Of a DNA stretch of 64,000 bases, positions 45,485 through 55,628 are shown one piece after another. Every line of letters begins with the position of its first letter. Within the stretch, counting starts at the first letter, position 1. A program made the position numbers and the translations under genes. The stretch lies in contig NC_011726.1 of the NCBI RefSeq assembly GCF_000021805.1, positions 806,001 to 870,000 on the forward strand, in the 5' to 3' direction. Source of the DNA: Rippkaea orientalis PCC 8801 (GTDB taxonomy: Bacteria; Cyanobacteriota; Cyanobacteriia; Cyanobacteriales; Microcystaceae). The notes below the pieces were generated by a model that searched no databases, had not been told where the DNA came from, and saw only the letters and a list, made by a program, of their open reading frames with translations.

Positions 45485-47122
45485 ATGTTTTGTGAACAAT
45501 GCGAACAAACCGCTAGTGGTAACGGTTGTCATCAATGGGGAGCTTGTGGTAAAAGTCCTGAAGTTAATGCAGTTCAAGACTTATTAGTATACTGTTTACG
45601 GGGACTTGCTCCTGTTGTTTTAAAAGCTAAAGAATTAGGAATATCAACCCATCAAGCCGATGTTTTCACGGGGGAAGCGTTATTTGCGACGATGACAAAT
45701 GTTAACTTTGACAAAAAACGCTTTACTAAATATATTCGGGATTGTATTACCATTCGGGAACAATTAAAAGCAGCCATTAATCAACCCGTTGCTTGGACAG
45801 ATATCTGCTGTTATCAACCTAATTTTAACGAAAGTTTAGTCGAACAAGGTCAAAATGTAGCTTTAACATTAATCAGTCAAGCTACCAATAACCTTGATAT
45901 TTTTTCCTTGAAATTAACTGTTCTTTATGGCATAAAAGGGTGCGCTTCTTATAATTTTCATGCCCAAGAATTAGGACAAGAAGACGAAAAAGTATACAGC
46001 TTTATTCAAGAAGCTTTAGCATCTTTAGATCGCAATGATTTAAGTTTAAATGACTGGGTAAATCTTGCCCTAAAAGTGGGAGAAACTAACTTAAAAGCGA
46101 TGGAATTATTAGATGCTGGACATACCAGTACCTATGGTCATCCTACCCCCACTTCAGTCCCCTTAAATCCCCGTTTAGGCAAAGCCTTATTAGTCTCTGG
46201 CCATGATATCAAACAATTAGCAGCGATTCTCCAACAAACTGCGAATACAGGCTTAACTATTTACACCCACGGCGAATTATTACCCGCCCACGGATACCCC
46301 ATTTTAAAACAAAAATACCCCCATTTATACGGACATTATGGAACTGCATGGCAAAACCAAACCAAAGACTTTGCTAAGTTTCCAGGGGCAATTATTGTCA
46401 CCACAAACTGTTTAATGCCTCCCCATGAAACCTACGACGAAAAACTCTTTACCATTGGTCCGGTTGGCTATCAAGGGATTAATTATTTAGCCTCAGATGA
46501 AACGGGAACCCCAGACTTTACACCAGCCATTGAAAAAGCCCTATCAATGCCAGGGTTTACCACAGAAGAAACCCCTCGCAATGTGATGGTAGGATTTGCC
46601 CATGATGCTGTTTTAAAAGTTGCTGATACAGTTATTGAAGCTGTTCAACAAGGTAAAATTCGGCATTTCTTCCTAGTAGGAGGATGCGATGGGGCAAAAC
46701 CAGGACGGACTTATTACACCGAATTTGTTGAAAAAGTCCCCAAAGATTGTATTGTTTTAACCCTAGCTTGTGGCAAATTCCGATTTTTTGATAAGCAATT
46801 AGGAAGCATTGGAACGCTGCCTCGTTTGATGGATGTAGGACAATGTAATGATGCCTATTCTGCCATTAAAATTGCCCTAGGGTTAGCCAATGCGTTTAAT
46901 ATTGAAGTCAATCAATTACCGCTATCAATGATTCTTTCTTGGTATGAACAAAAAGCCATTGCAGTGTTACTAACCTTGCTTTATTTAGGCATCAAAGATA
47001 TTCGTTTAGGTCCAACTTTACCCGCGTTTATTACGCCTAATCTGTTTAAATTACTCTCGGAAACCTATAATCTTCAGTCCATTACAACCCCTGAGAAAGA
47101 CTTAGCTGCTTGTTTAGCTTAA
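45485..47122 (+). CDS. hcp: Hydroxylamine reductase / hybrid-cluster protein
   Basis: Hcp carries a [4Fe-4S] and a hybrid Fe-S-O cluster and reduces hydroxylamine or, in vivo more likely, nitric oxide. The N-terminal cysteine set is MFCEQCEQTASGNGCHQWGACGK (residues 3-21). Hybrid-cluster ligands can be seen in later segments: GHTSTYGHPTPTSVPL, THGELLPAHGYP, IIVTTNCLMPP, VGGCDGAKPGRTYYTEF, VLTLACGKFRF. ATG 45485 (AGGAGA seven bases before) gives the usual MFCEQC start; an in-frame ATG at 45461 also has AAGGAGT and would add eight residues. No hcr reductase follows; a flavoprotein oxidase does. Confidence 0.94.
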   Translation: MFCEQCEQTASGNGCHQWGACGKSPEVNAVQDLLVYCLRGLAPVVLKAKELGISTHQADVFTGEALFATMTNVNFDKKRFTKYIRDCITIREQLKAAINQPVAWTDICCYQPNFNESLVEQGQNVALTLISQATNNLDIFSLKLTVLYGIKGCASYNFHAQELGQEDEKVYSFIQEALASLDRNDLSLNDWVNLALKVGETNLKAMELLDAGHTSTYGHPTPTSVPLNPRLGKALLVSGHDIKQLAAILQQTANTGLTIYTHGELLPAHGYPILKQKYPHLYGHYGTAWQNQTKDFAKFPGAIIVTTNCLMPPHETYDEKLFTIGPVGYQGINYLASDETGTPDFTPAIEKALSMPGFTTEETPRNVMVGFAHDAVLKVADTVIEAVQQGKIRHFFLVGGCDGAKPGRTYYTEFVEKVPKDCIVLTLACGKFRFFDKQLGSIGTLPRLMDVGQCNDAYSAIKIALGLANAFNIEVNQLPLSMILSWYEQKAIAVLLTLLYLGIKDIRLGPTLPAFITPNLFKLLSETYNLQSITTPEKDLAACLA

Positions 47123-47219
47123 GCAACAAACAAAACCTGTAAGGTAGGCAATGCCAGCCTACATTTATTGATAACCACTTACTTTAAAACATCAGCAATT
47201 TCTCGGGACTACCTAATAT

Positions 47220-48806
47220 ATGGTTCACTCACCTGCTTTTCAGGGACTCATTCGTCTTTTTAAAAAAGCTTATCAAGAAAATTTATCAACCCGTTATCCC
47301 ATTCATTGGACTCGCCGACGCTTTCTGCGTAGAATGATATTAGCAACGGGTAGCGCAGTGACGACAACTGCTTTAGGTAATTTACGTCATGCACACAGTC
47401 AGACAAAAACACCCCGTATTGCTATTATTGGTGGAGGAATTGCGGGTTTAAACGCTGCTTATCAATTAAAAAAACAAGGCTATTTAGCAACGGTTTATGA
47501 GGCAAGAAATCGATTAGGCGGGAGAATAGATACGCGAACAAATATTTTTGATAAAGGATTATATCTTGATTTTGGGGGAGTTTTTGTTAATAGTGATCAT
47601 CAAGATATTTTAGACTTAGTTGATGAGTTAAATCTGAGTTTATTTAATTTTTTAGAAGTTACTAAAACCTTGCCAATGCCAGCGAGTGCCTATTATTTTA
47701 AAAAGCAGTATCGAACCGAAGCAGAATTGGCTAAACAATTGCGTCCTCTAGCTCAACAAATTGCTAAGGATGCTACTTTAATGGAGGAAGATTTTTTACA
47801 ATGGGGAGTATTTTTTGATCGACTTTCTGTCGCTGATTATTTACAACAACACGCTAACAAAATTCCTACCCCTTGGTTACGGGTTTTAATTGAAAATGCT
47901 ATCCGTTCCGAATATGGGGTAGAAAGTTCAGAAGCGTCTTCTCTTCAGTTAATGTTTCTTTTACCAAAAGTAGAAGGAGATACCGTTGAAATCTTAGGGA
48001 GTAGTGATGAAGCTTATATGATTAAAGGAGGAAGTAGCCAAATTATAAACGGGTTAGTAAACCGTCTTCCACAACAAATAAAAACGAGAAAAATTCTGAC
48101 GAAAGTAGCAGAAAATAACCAAAGATTTTATCTGACTTTTTCTGACAAAGAAGTAGTAGAAGTCGATTATGTTATTTTGGCTATTCCTATAACTCTACTC
48201 AAGACAATTGAGTTTAAAGTTCAATTACCGCGCAAGTTTAAACAGTTTATTTCAGAAGTCAATTTAGGAAATAATCGTAAAATTTTTGCTCGATTTAATA
48301 AAAAAGTATGGCAAAAAAATAAGCATTTTTCTAAGGAGATTTGGACAGACTTGGGCTATTCAATGGCATGGGAATCAATTCTACAAATTCCCAACAGAGT
48401 TGATGGAGTTTTAACCTTCTTTCATGGGGGAAAAGATGCCAATAAAACCCTACAATCTCCTACTCATTATAAAAGCGAACTCATCGATAGTTTAAACTTA
48501 GCTATTCCTCAGATAAAATCGGCTGTATCTGGGCAATTTATACAAACTAATTGGATAGAAGATCGCTTTACGAAAGGGTCTTATACTAACTTTAAACCTG
48601 GACAACTTTCTGAGTTTGCTGAGTTTTTCTATATTGAATCAGAGTTACCTAATGAACGTCAAACTGTTGCCGTTGGTAATCTTATTTTTGCTGGTGAACA
48701 ATTTAGTGATGACTTTTATGGGTACATGAATGGGGGAGCCCAAACCGGTAGATTAGCGGCTGAAGTTGTGGCACAAAACCTTAAAATTAATTCGGTGAAT
48801 AGCTAA
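47220..48806 (+). CDS. Tat-exported FAD amine oxidase
   Basis: A 528-residue flavoprotein of the amine oxidase / L-amino-acid oxidase superfamily. A twin-arginine leader (TRRRFLRRMILATGSAVTTTAL, about residues 31-52) sends it folded to the periplasm. FAD motif IAIIGGGIAGLNAAYQLKKQG begins near residue 66, followed by YEARNRLGGRIDTR; the C-terminal flavin contact is FAGEQFSDDFYGYMNGGAQTGRLAAE. The substrate amine is unknown. The gene is 97 bases after hcp, with a GGTAGGCAATGCCAGCC palindrome between them, so separate transcription is likely. Confidence 0.85.
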   Translation: MVHSPAFQGLIRLFKKAYQENLSTRYPIHWTRRRFLRRMILATGSAVTTTALGNLRHAHSQTKTPRIAIIGGGIAGLNAAYQLKKQGYLATVYEARNRLGGRIDTRTNIFDKGLYLDFGGVFVNSDHQDILDLVDELNLSLFNFLEVTKTLPMPASAYYFKKQYRTEAELAKQLRPLAQQIAKDATLMEEDFLQWGVFFDRLSVADYLQQHANKIPTPWLRVLIENAIRSEYGVESSEASSLQLMFLLPKVEGDTVEILGSSDEAYMIKGGSSQIINGLVNRLPQQIKTRKILTKVAENNQRFYLTFSDKEVVEVDYVILAIPITLLKTIEFKVQLPRKFKQFISEVNLGNNRKIFARFNKKVWQKNKHFSKEIWTDLGYSMAWESILQIPNRVDGVLTFFHGGKDANKTLQSPTHYKSELIDSLNLAIPQIKSAVSGQFIQTNWIEDRFTKGSYTNFKPGQLSEFAEFFYIESELPNERQTVAVGNLIFAGEQFSDDFYGYMNGGAQTGRLAAEVVAQNLKINSVNS

Positions 48807-48813
48807 GGGTTTT

Positions 48814-48875
48814 GGGGCGGGTTTATTGAGTGTGTTGGTGAGACTTGACAATTGCCTTAAAACCCACCCCTACAG
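48814..48875. repeat. GGGGCGGGTTT inverted repeat, copy 1
   Basis: GGGGCGGGTTTATTGAG (48814) faces AAAACCCACCCCTACAG (48858) across about 25 bases. A second copy is at 60148. It lies between the convergent amine oxidase and glmM genes. Confidence 0.65.
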
Positions 48876-48892
48876 TTATGTTCTGTTAATTA

Positions 48893-50350
48893 TCAATTAG
48901 CTAAATGTTGTTCAACCACATTAACCAGATAATTAACCCAATAATTAGCATCATCAGCACTGCAAGACTCAACCATCACCCGAATTAGGGGTTCAGTTCC
49001 TGACGGACGAACCAAGATCCGACCCGTATTGCCCATGGCTGCTTCTGCTTGGTTAACTGCTTCCATCACTGGCGTACATTCTTGCCAATAACGACGACGA
49101 TCGCGGTCTTCAACCCGAATATTCCGTAGAATTTGGGGATAGGTTTGGAAACTCTCGTTAACCAACGTCGCTAGGGACTCTCCAGACTGACGAACTAAAG
49201 CCGCTAAATGAAGGGCGGTTTGAACCCCATCCCCAGAAAAACTGTGGTGATGACAGATGATATGTCCCGACTGTTCTCCCCCAAGTATTGCCCCAGTTTC
49301 CCACATTTGCGCTTGAACATGGCGATCGCCTACTGCTGTCCGCATCAGTTGACCCCCTAATGCCTCCCAAGCCCGTTCAAAGCCTAAATTCGCCATGACC
49401 GTCCCAATCAGCAGATTATGGGGCAATTTTCCTTGTTCTAGCAGATGTTTACCCCACAGATAAAGAATGTAGTCCCCATCTACAACCCGGCCTTGACTAT
49501 CGACAGCCATCACACGGTCAGCATCTCCATCAAAAGCAAACCCTAAGTCTGCTTGATGTTCCTTGATGGCTTGTTGCAGTAGGTCTAAATGGGTCGATCC
49601 ACAATTGACATTAATGCGATTGCCGTCGGGGCGATCGTGTAAACAAATGACCTCAGCCCCCAAGGCTTTAAACAGTTTCGGGGCGACTTCCACCGATGCT
49701 CCCCAAGCGAGGTCTAAAACAACGCGCATTCCCTGTAAGTCCAGGTTTTCGGGCAGGGTTTCCTGTAAAAATTGACAGTAAGTATCGACTAAATTCGCTT
49801 GATGATAGGTTTTCCCCCATTCTCTATTGCGATCGCGATCAAAAGAAAGATGACCCCGCAGTCCGTCTTCAATTTGTTGTGCAAGGGTTTGGCTTAATTT
49901 TGTGCCTTCGTGGTTAAAAAACTTGATTCCGTTGTCTTCGGGGGGGTTATGACTCGCAGAAATCATAATACCACCCATAGCTTGACTAATGCGGGTTAAA
50001 TGGGCGACACACGGAGTTGGGCACAAGCCTAAATTCCAGACTTCTAACCCGGCAGAGGTTAACCCGGCAGCCATGGCCATCGCTAACATATCGCTAGAGT
50101 TACGCGAATCTTGGCCAATAATAACCGGTCCTGGGGTCACTTTATTGGCTTTGAGGACTTGTCCTGCCCAAAATCCTAATTCTAGGGCAAAGGGGGCGGT
50201 TAATAAATCTCCTGCTTTCCCCCGAATCCCATCGGTTCCAAATAAAGGCCCGTTAGGTAGGGGGGCTAATTTTGTTGAAAAACCCGACGTTATGGCGACA
50301 TTAACACCATTATGATGACTATTTCCGTTACGCGACAAGGAACTGACCAT
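48893..50350 (-). CDS. glmM: Phosphoglucosamine mutase
   Basis: Converts glucosamine-6-P to glucosamine-1-P for UDP-GlcNAc and so for peptidoglycan. The phosphoserine loop is [16 protein letters not shown], the metal loop FDGDADRV, the sugar loop region [11 protein letters not shown], and the phosphate-binding loop [18 protein letters not shown]. The last two fit GlmM better than phosphomannomutase. Length 485 includes a cyanobacterial N-terminal extension. ATG 50350 with GAGGAAG upstream is preferred to GTG 50380. Confidence 0.93.
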   Translation of the reverse strand: MVSSLSRNGNSHHNGVNVAITSGFSTKLAPLPNGPLFGTDGIRGKAGDLLTAPFALELGFWAGQVLKANKVTPGPVIIGQDSRNSSDMLAMAMAAGLTSAGLEVWNLGLCPTPCVAHLTRISQAMGGIMISASHNPPEDNGIKFFNHEGTKLSQTLAQQIEDGLRGHLSFDRDRNREWGKTYHQANLVDTYCQFLQETLPENLDLQGMRVVLDLAWGASVEVAPKLFKALGAEVICLHDRPDGNRINVNCGSTHLDLLQQAIKEHQADLGFAFDGDADRVMAVDSQGRVVDGDYILYLWGKHLLEQGKLPHNLLIGTVMANLGFERAWEALGGQLMRTAVGDRHVQAQMWETGAILGGEQSGHIICHHHSFSGDGVQTALHLAALVRQSGESLATLVNESFQTYPQILRNIRVEDRDRRRYWQECTPVMEAVNQAEAAMGNTGRILVRPSGTEPLIRVMVESCSADDANYWVNYLVNVVEQHLAN

Positions 50351-51001
50351 GTTTTTGACTTCCTCACACAACACACTCACCCTTAAAGGATATACCCTGT
50401 TGACTGATACAGAGGGTTTCCTTGTCTTGGATAAGTAAATTTAATCATTAGTTTAATTTATCTTTTTAAACGCTGACAGGTGATAGAATGTTCCCAAGTA
50501 TAGAAGCGATAAGTACCTAAAGAAAGTTAATGACATATTTTAGTATTAATTAATAGTAAGCGTATCCCCTCTCTGTCGCCTGTTACCTGTTGCCTATCTC
50601 AACTATGTAACTAATTTTGTGTACTTACTTAGTAAAAAAATAACTTTTTTATTCAATCAGTTATCAACCCATAAAATAGCCGATTGAAAACATTCCCCAA
50701 TGAGAATACCAATTGTTAGGCGACTTAAACTCAAGGATTTTAGTGATTACTCAGTAAATAACACACTATTAATTAAGGTCTACCTAATTACATCAAGCAA
50801 TGCTATAATCATTTATATTACTGTACTAAGTAGCGTGATTAATTTTGACTCAATACTTAACGTACTTAGCTATTAAATCATCTCTATTTACATTAAGAAA
50901 TGTTACTAGAGTTCAAAGGCGTTGAGGATTGGTTCCTCTTAATGGGAATTTTAAGTCTATCAAACGACTGAATAATAGGTGAAGATCAAGGAGCGAAAAG
51001 C
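50351..51001. other. Long intergenic region before the hybrid kinase gene
   Basis: About 650 bases without a supportable gene. It holds a heptamer run (50574-50594) and four AT-rich sites built on GTACTTA or TAAGTAC (near 50513, 50621, 50825 and 50860). AAGGAG at about 50987 belongs to the downstream gene. Promoters for glmM and for the kinase must lie here. Confidence 0.45.
50574..50594. repeat. Heptanucleotide tandem repeat (TGTTGCC)
   Basis: Three units TGTCGCC, TGTTACC, TGTTGCC in a row. STRR class, different unit from the ATAGTGG and AATAGTT runs. Confidence 0.6.
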
Positions 51002-53536
51002 TTGCTAGGAATAATAAGTCATACCAGTATAAATAGTCTACGCTATATCCAACTGATCAATATTGGGGCGGTTTTTTCTTATCTATTAGGGACAGGAATA
51101 TTATTAATATTAATCGGTATTGTCATCACTATTTGGTGGTATTGTTTCCGCAGTTCAGGACATCAACTCGAAGAAGCCAAATCAGCCCTAGAAGCGAGTG
51201 AATCCCGCTATCAAGCCATCGTTGAAGATCAAACAGAACTGATTTGTCGTTTTCGTCAAGATGGGACAGTAACCTTTGTTAATCAAGCCTATTGTCGTTA
51301 CTTTAATCTGACTCCCGAACAAATTGTAGGAAAATCTTTTTTGCCCCTAATTCCAGCAGAAAATCAAGAAAAAGTCTCGCAGGATCTTAAGGGCTTAACG
51401 CAACAAAATCCGGTTATTATCCACGAACATCAAGTTATTGCTCCCACAGGAGAAATGGGTTGGCATCAATGGACAAATCGAGGGATTTTTGATGACAAGG
51501 GTCAAGTCAGAGAAATCCAAGCCGTAGGGCGCGATATCACTCAACTCAAGCAAATAGAAGCCGAATTACGCCAAACCTTAGAAAAGGAAAAGACCCTCAA
51601 CCAGATAGCTGAACGCATTCGTGAAAGCTTAGATATTGAAGATATTCTCAATAAAACCTGTGAAGAAACCCGTCAGATTTTGGAATGCGATCGCGTCGCA
51701 GTCTATCAATTTAAGCCCGATTGGAGTGGAGAATTTATCGCCGAATCCGTTGCCCTGGGATGGGTTCCCTTAGTGGGAGAAACTGTCAAGAAAGTGTGGC
51801 AAGATACTTTCCTCCAACGCACCAAAGGAGGACGTTATAAATACAACCAAATTTTTGCCGTCAAAGATATCTACACCGCCGGACACCAACAATGTCATCT
51901 AGATCTCCTCGAACAATTCCAAGCTAGAGCCTATCTAATTATCCCAATCTTTGTCCAAAATCAGCTTTGGGGTTTACTAGCGAGTTATCAAAATTCAGCC
52001 CCCCGTGATTGGAGTCCCCAAAATATTAAACTTCTCAAACAGATTAGCATTCAATTAGGACTGGCTTTACAACAAGGAGAATTACTGAGCCAACTGCAAA
52101 AAACCAAAAACGCCGCCGAAGCAGCCAACCGAGCAAAAAGTCAATTTCTCGCCCACATGAGCCATGAATTAAGAACTCCCCTCAATGCCATTTTAGGCTT
52201 TAGTCAACTCCTCAACCATGACTCCACCTTGAATGAAGAACAACAAGAATACATCGACATTATTAACCGCAGTGGAGAACATTTATTAGCCTTAATTCAA
52301 GATATTTTAGACATGGCCAAAATTGAGGCCGGACAAATCACCTTACAACGCAACAGCTTTAATCTCCATCGCCTCATTCAAACCCTAGAGCAGATGTTTT
52401 ATCTGAAAGCCCAAGATAAAGGCCTGCAACTGTTCGTCGAAATCGATCCCAGTATTCCCGCTTATATCCTCACCGATGAAGGAAAATTGCGCCAAGTCCT
52501 CATTAATCTCCTCAGTAACGCCATCAAATTTACTCAAAGGGGGCAAATTATCCTACGAGTCTCCGAAAAACCCGACCCAGAGACTCCCTATCTGCTATTT
52601 GAAGTCGAAGACAGTGGGCCAGGGATCGAGTGCGATGAAGCCCCCAAACTTTTTAACCCCTTCTTTCAAACCGAACTAGGACGCAAAACCCAAGAAGGAA
52701 CCGGGTTAGGGTTAGCCATTAGTCGTCACTTTGTCAGTATCATGGGGGGATCTTTATGGGTGAGTTGTCCCCTAAGCGGAGGAACCCTCTTTCATTTTGA
52801 CCTGCCTGTAGAATTTGCCTGTTCCGAAGAGAGCTGTCCCCCAAAAAGCCCTGGACGTATCGTGGGACTAGGGACAGATCAACCCTCCTATCGCCTGCTA
52901 GTGGTGGAAGATCACCCCACCAACCGACAAGTCTTGGTCAACTTGCTAGAACCGATCGGTTTTCAAGTGAAAACCGCCGACAACGGACAAGAAGCCGTTG
53001 AATTATGGGAAACGTGGCATCCCCACCTCATTTGGATGGATTTACATCTCCCTATCATGGACGGCTATGAGGCCACCCGACAAATTAAAGCGAAAATGGA
53101 GAAATTTCCCCTAGATATTTATCCCACTAAAATTATTGCCCTAACTGCCAGTGCCTTTGCCCAAGAACGGTCAGCCATGTTAGCCCTGGGCTGCGATGAT
53201 TTTGTGACCAAGCCCTTCTCTGAGGGGATTATCCTCGATAAGATCGCCCAACATTTAGGGGTATGCTACCGCTATGAACAGTCTCCCAAAGCTCTAAAAA
53301 ATCGGCAAATTATCCCCGTTAAGGATCTGCGAGACCTAAAAAGTCAACTGAAAAAAATGCCCCTGAATTGGCAAAAAGAGCTTTATCAAGGGGCAGCCTC
53401 CGCCGATGCGGAAACCATTTTGCACCTCATTGAAAAACTTCCTCCCGATCAAACTTTGTTGGACAAAGCCCTTAACGATTTGGTCAATAATTTCAGTTTT
53501 GATCTGATAATGGACTTAGCAGACACTCGTCGGTGA
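51002..53536 (+). CDS. Hybrid histidine kinase (PAS, GAF, HisKA, HATPase, receiver)
   Basis: An 844-residue sensor. One membrane helix (about 24-48), PAS (about 62-185), GAF (about 205-360), HisKA with phospho-His in HMSHELRTPLNAIL (about 384), HATPase with N-box, G1 SGPGIE and G2 GTGLGLAI (about 490-605), and a receiver with Asp in LIWMDLHLPIMDG (about 680). The GAF domain has a Cys-His pair (GHQQCHLDLLEQFQARAYL, about 300) at the place where phytochrome-like proteins bind bilin. The start is TTG 51002: AAGGAG lies eight bases before and no ATG is near. The REC-GGDEF-EAL gene follows by three bases. Confidence 0.88.
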   Translation: MLGIISHTSINSLRYIQLINIGAVFSYLLGTGILLILIGIVITIWWYCFRSSGHQLEEAKSALEASESRYQAIVEDQTELICRFRQDGTVTFVNQAYCRYFNLTPEQIVGKSFLPLIPAENQEKVSQDLKGLTQQNPVIIHEHQVIAPTGEMGWHQWTNRGIFDDKGQVREIQAVGRDITQLKQIEAELRQTLEKEKTLNQIAERIRESLDIEDILNKTCEETRQILECDRVAVYQFKPDWSGEFIAESVALGWVPLVGETVKKVWQDTFLQRTKGGRYKYNQIFAVKDIYTAGHQQCHLDLLEQFQARAYLIIPIFVQNQLWGLLASYQNSAPRDWSPQNIKLLKQISIQLGLALQQGELLSQLQKTKNAAEAANRAKSQFLAHMSHELRTPLNAILGFSQLLNHDSTLNEEQQEYIDIINRSGEHLLALIQDILDMAKIEAGQITLQRNSFNLHRLIQTLEQMFYLKAQDKGLQLFVEIDPSIPAYILTDEGKLRQVLINLLSNAIKFTQRGQIILRVSEKPDPETPYLLFEVEDSGPGIECDEAPKLFNPFFQTELGRKTQEGTGLGLAISRHFVSIMGGSLWVSCPLSGGTLFHFDLPVEFACSEESCPPKSPGRIVGLGTDQPSYRLLVVEDHPTNRQVLVNLLEPIGFQVKTADNGQEAVELWETWHPHLIWMDLHLPIMDGYEATRQIKAKMEKFPLDIYPTKIIALTASAFAQERSAMLALGCDDFVTKPFSEGIILDKIAQHLGVCYRYEQSPKALKNRQIIPVKDLRDLKSQLKKMPLNWQKELYQGAASADAETILHLIEKLPPDQTLLDKALNDLVNNFSFDLIMDLADTRR

Positions 53537-53539
53537 TTC

Positions 53540-55321
53540 ATGACTACCCCATCTGCCTCTCTTCCTCCGGCTAATATCTTGATTGTTGATGATAAACCCA
53601 CTAATCTGCGGATTTTATCAACAATGCTCACCAAACAAGGCTACAAAGTGCGAGCGGTAGTGAGCGGCAAAATGGCGATCACCGCTGCCCAAAACCAGCC
53701 CCCGGATTTAATATTGCTCGATATCAAAATGCCGGAGCTCGACGGCTATCGAGTCTGCGAACTGTTACAAGCCGAAGAAAAAACCCGCCATATTCCCGTT
53801 ATCTTCCTCAGTGCCTTGCAAGATGGGGGAGATAAGATGAAAGCCTTTCAAGCGGGAGGGGTAGACTATATTACCAAACCCTTCCAATTTGAAGAAGTCT
53901 TAGCACGAGTCTCCACCCATTTAGCCCTACAAGCGACACGCCGTGAATTGCGACAGTTGAATGCCCAACTCGAACAACAAGTGAAAGAACGGACGGCAGC
54001 CCTAGAAAAAGCCCAACAAAAACTCAGTTATGATGCCCTCCATGACCCCTTGACAGGATTGCCCAATCGGTCTTTATTTTTAGAAAGGGTGGGGCGATCA
54101 CTACAACGGGCTCAAGAAGAAAAGGATTATTCTTTTGCGGTGTTGAGTTTGGATCTTGACCGCTTTAAAGTGGTTAATGAAAGTGATGGCCATAGGGTAG
54201 GCGATCGCTTATTAGTAGCCATTAGTCGTACATTAGAAACCTTAGTCGGTTCAACAGATACCGTCGCCCGGTTAGGGGGAGATGAATTCGCTATCCTCCT
54301 CGAAAAAATTGCCGATGTCAATGAAGCTATTAGAACAACCCAAACGATTAAAAAGCAATTTGTCTCACCGTTTCAGCTAACAGAACGGGAAATTTTTACC
54401 AGTCCTAGTATTGGCTTAACCTTCAGTTCTCCTAAATACAAGCACCCGGAAGAAATTCTACGGGATGCGGATATTGCTATGGCACGGGCAAAACAAAAGG
54501 GACGGGGACGCTATGAAGTTTTTGATGAGGAAATGCACACCCAAGCCCTAAAATTATTAAACCTAGAAACTGATCTACGTCGGGCAATTGAAAATCAAGA
54601 GTTTCTCGTTTATTATCAGCCGATCATGGCTTTAGAAAAAACAAAAATAGTTGGTTTTGAAGCGTTGATTCGTTGGCAACATCCCAAGAAAGGATTTATT
54701 TCTCCAGGGGAGTTTATTCCCATCGCTGAAGAAACAGGGTTAATTATTCCCATCGGACAAATTGTTCTGAAAGAAGCTTGTCAGCAGTTAAAAACTTGGC
54801 AAGAAAAATTACCCAAAGCTAAAAATTTGACCATCAGTGTTAATTTATCGAGTCAACAACTCAAAGAACCCGAAATTCTTCAACATATTGACCATAGCTT
54901 AAACGTTACGGGATTGCAGCCAGAGAGTTTAAAGTTAGAAATTACCGAAAGTTTGTTGATGGAAAATGCTGACGTAGCAACGACCCTTTTAAGGCAACTA
55001 AAAGAGAGAAAAATTCAAATTTCTCTGGATGATTTTGGCACAGGATATTCTTCATTAAGCTATCTGCATCGTTTCCCCGTTGATACCCTAAAAATTGATC
55101 GTTCTTTTGTTAATTGTATTGGCAAACCTGAAGAAAATTTAACCATTATTCAATCAATTATGGCCTTAGCTCATAATTTGGATATGGATGTTGTAGCAGA
55201 AGGGATTGAAACAGAAAAACAATTGACTTTTTTAAAGTTCTTAGAATGTGAGTTCGGACAAGGATACTTTTTTAGTAAACCTTTACCTTCCCATGAAGTT
55301 GAAAATCAGTTTTTATTGTAA
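53540..55321 (+). CDS. Response regulator with GGDEF and EAL domains
   Basis: A 593-residue cyclic di-GMP protein. Receiver (about 12-130; ILIVDDKPTN, phospho-Asp in DLILLDIKMPE), coiled-coil linker, GGDEF (about 170-325; intact ARLGGDEFAILL) and EAL (about 340-590; GFEALIRWQHP, LKLEITESLL, DDFGTGYSSL, and VVAEGIET). Both catalytic motifs are complete, so it could make or break cyclic di-GMP. It begins three bases after the hybrid kinase stop, so the kinase is almost surely its partner. Confidence 0.93.
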   Translation: MTTPSASLPPANILIVDDKPTNLRILSTMLTKQGYKVRAVVSGKMAITAAQNQPPDLILLDIKMPELDGYRVCELLQAEEKTRHIPVIFLSALQDGGDKMKAFQAGGVDYITKPFQFEEVLARVSTHLALQATRRELRQLNAQLEQQVKERTAALEKAQQKLSYDALHDPLTGLPNRSLFLERVGRSLQRAQEEKDYSFAVLSLDLDRFKVVNESDGHRVGDRLLVAISRTLETLVGSTDTVARLGGDEFAILLEKIADVNEAIRTTQTIKKQFVSPFQLTEREIFTSPSIGLTFSSPKYKHPEEILRDADIAMARAKQKGRGRYEVFDEEMHTQALKLLNLETDLRRAIENQEFLVYYQPIMALEKTKIVGFEALIRWQHPKKGFISPGEFIPIAEETGLIIPIGQIVLKEACQQLKTWQEKLPKAKNLTISVNLSSQQLKEPEILQHIDHSLNVTGLQPESLKLEITESLLMENADVATTLLRQLKERKIQISLDDFGTGYSSLSYLHRFPVDTLKIDRSFVNCIGKPEENLTIIQSIMALAHNLDMDVVAEGIETEKQLTFLKFLECEFGQGYFFSKPLPSHEVENQFLL

Positions 55322-55414
55322 GACATTGGAACTAAATATTAGTCCAATGTCTTACCTCTTGTGAGCGATAACCCTCAAATCTTCGTCCCTTGCGGGCAAG
55401 ATGTTGACTTAAGG

Positions 55415-55489
55415 AATTTAGGGCAAGACTCGAACTTGCTTCTCCTCTTGATTCAAGAGGCGTTCTTTCTCTGGTTGAACTACCTACGC
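55415..55489 (-). pseudogene. tRNA-like relic
   Basis: The minus strand folds as a near-canonical cloverleaf of 75 bases: D-stem GTTC/GAAC, anticodon stem CCTCT/AGAGG with a seven-base loop TGAATCA, and a perfect T-arm GCAAG-TTCGAGT-CTTGC. It is defective: the base at position 33 is G instead of T, the D-loop lacks the GG pair, and only about four or five of seven acceptor pairs form (GCGTAGG against CCTAAAT). It is probably a decayed tRNA gene or a tRNA-derived RNA. The rest of the 307-base gap (55322-55628) holds nothing else I can name. Confidence 0.55.
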
Positions 55490-55628
55490 ATTGATATTGT
55501 AACATACAAAAAACTTTTATACTACAAAAAACCAACAGACAACGATAAACCTTATTAGCCGTTATAATTTAATAGGTTCTTAAAACTAACCCTAAAATTC
55601 TCTGCGCTTGTCCTTGTTCTTGCAATCC

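Noticed and set aside
55332-55558. Short ORFs on both strands after the REC-GGDEF-EAL gene
   Set aside because: They lie over the tRNA-like relic, use non-ATG starts or have no ribosome site, and show no protein signature.
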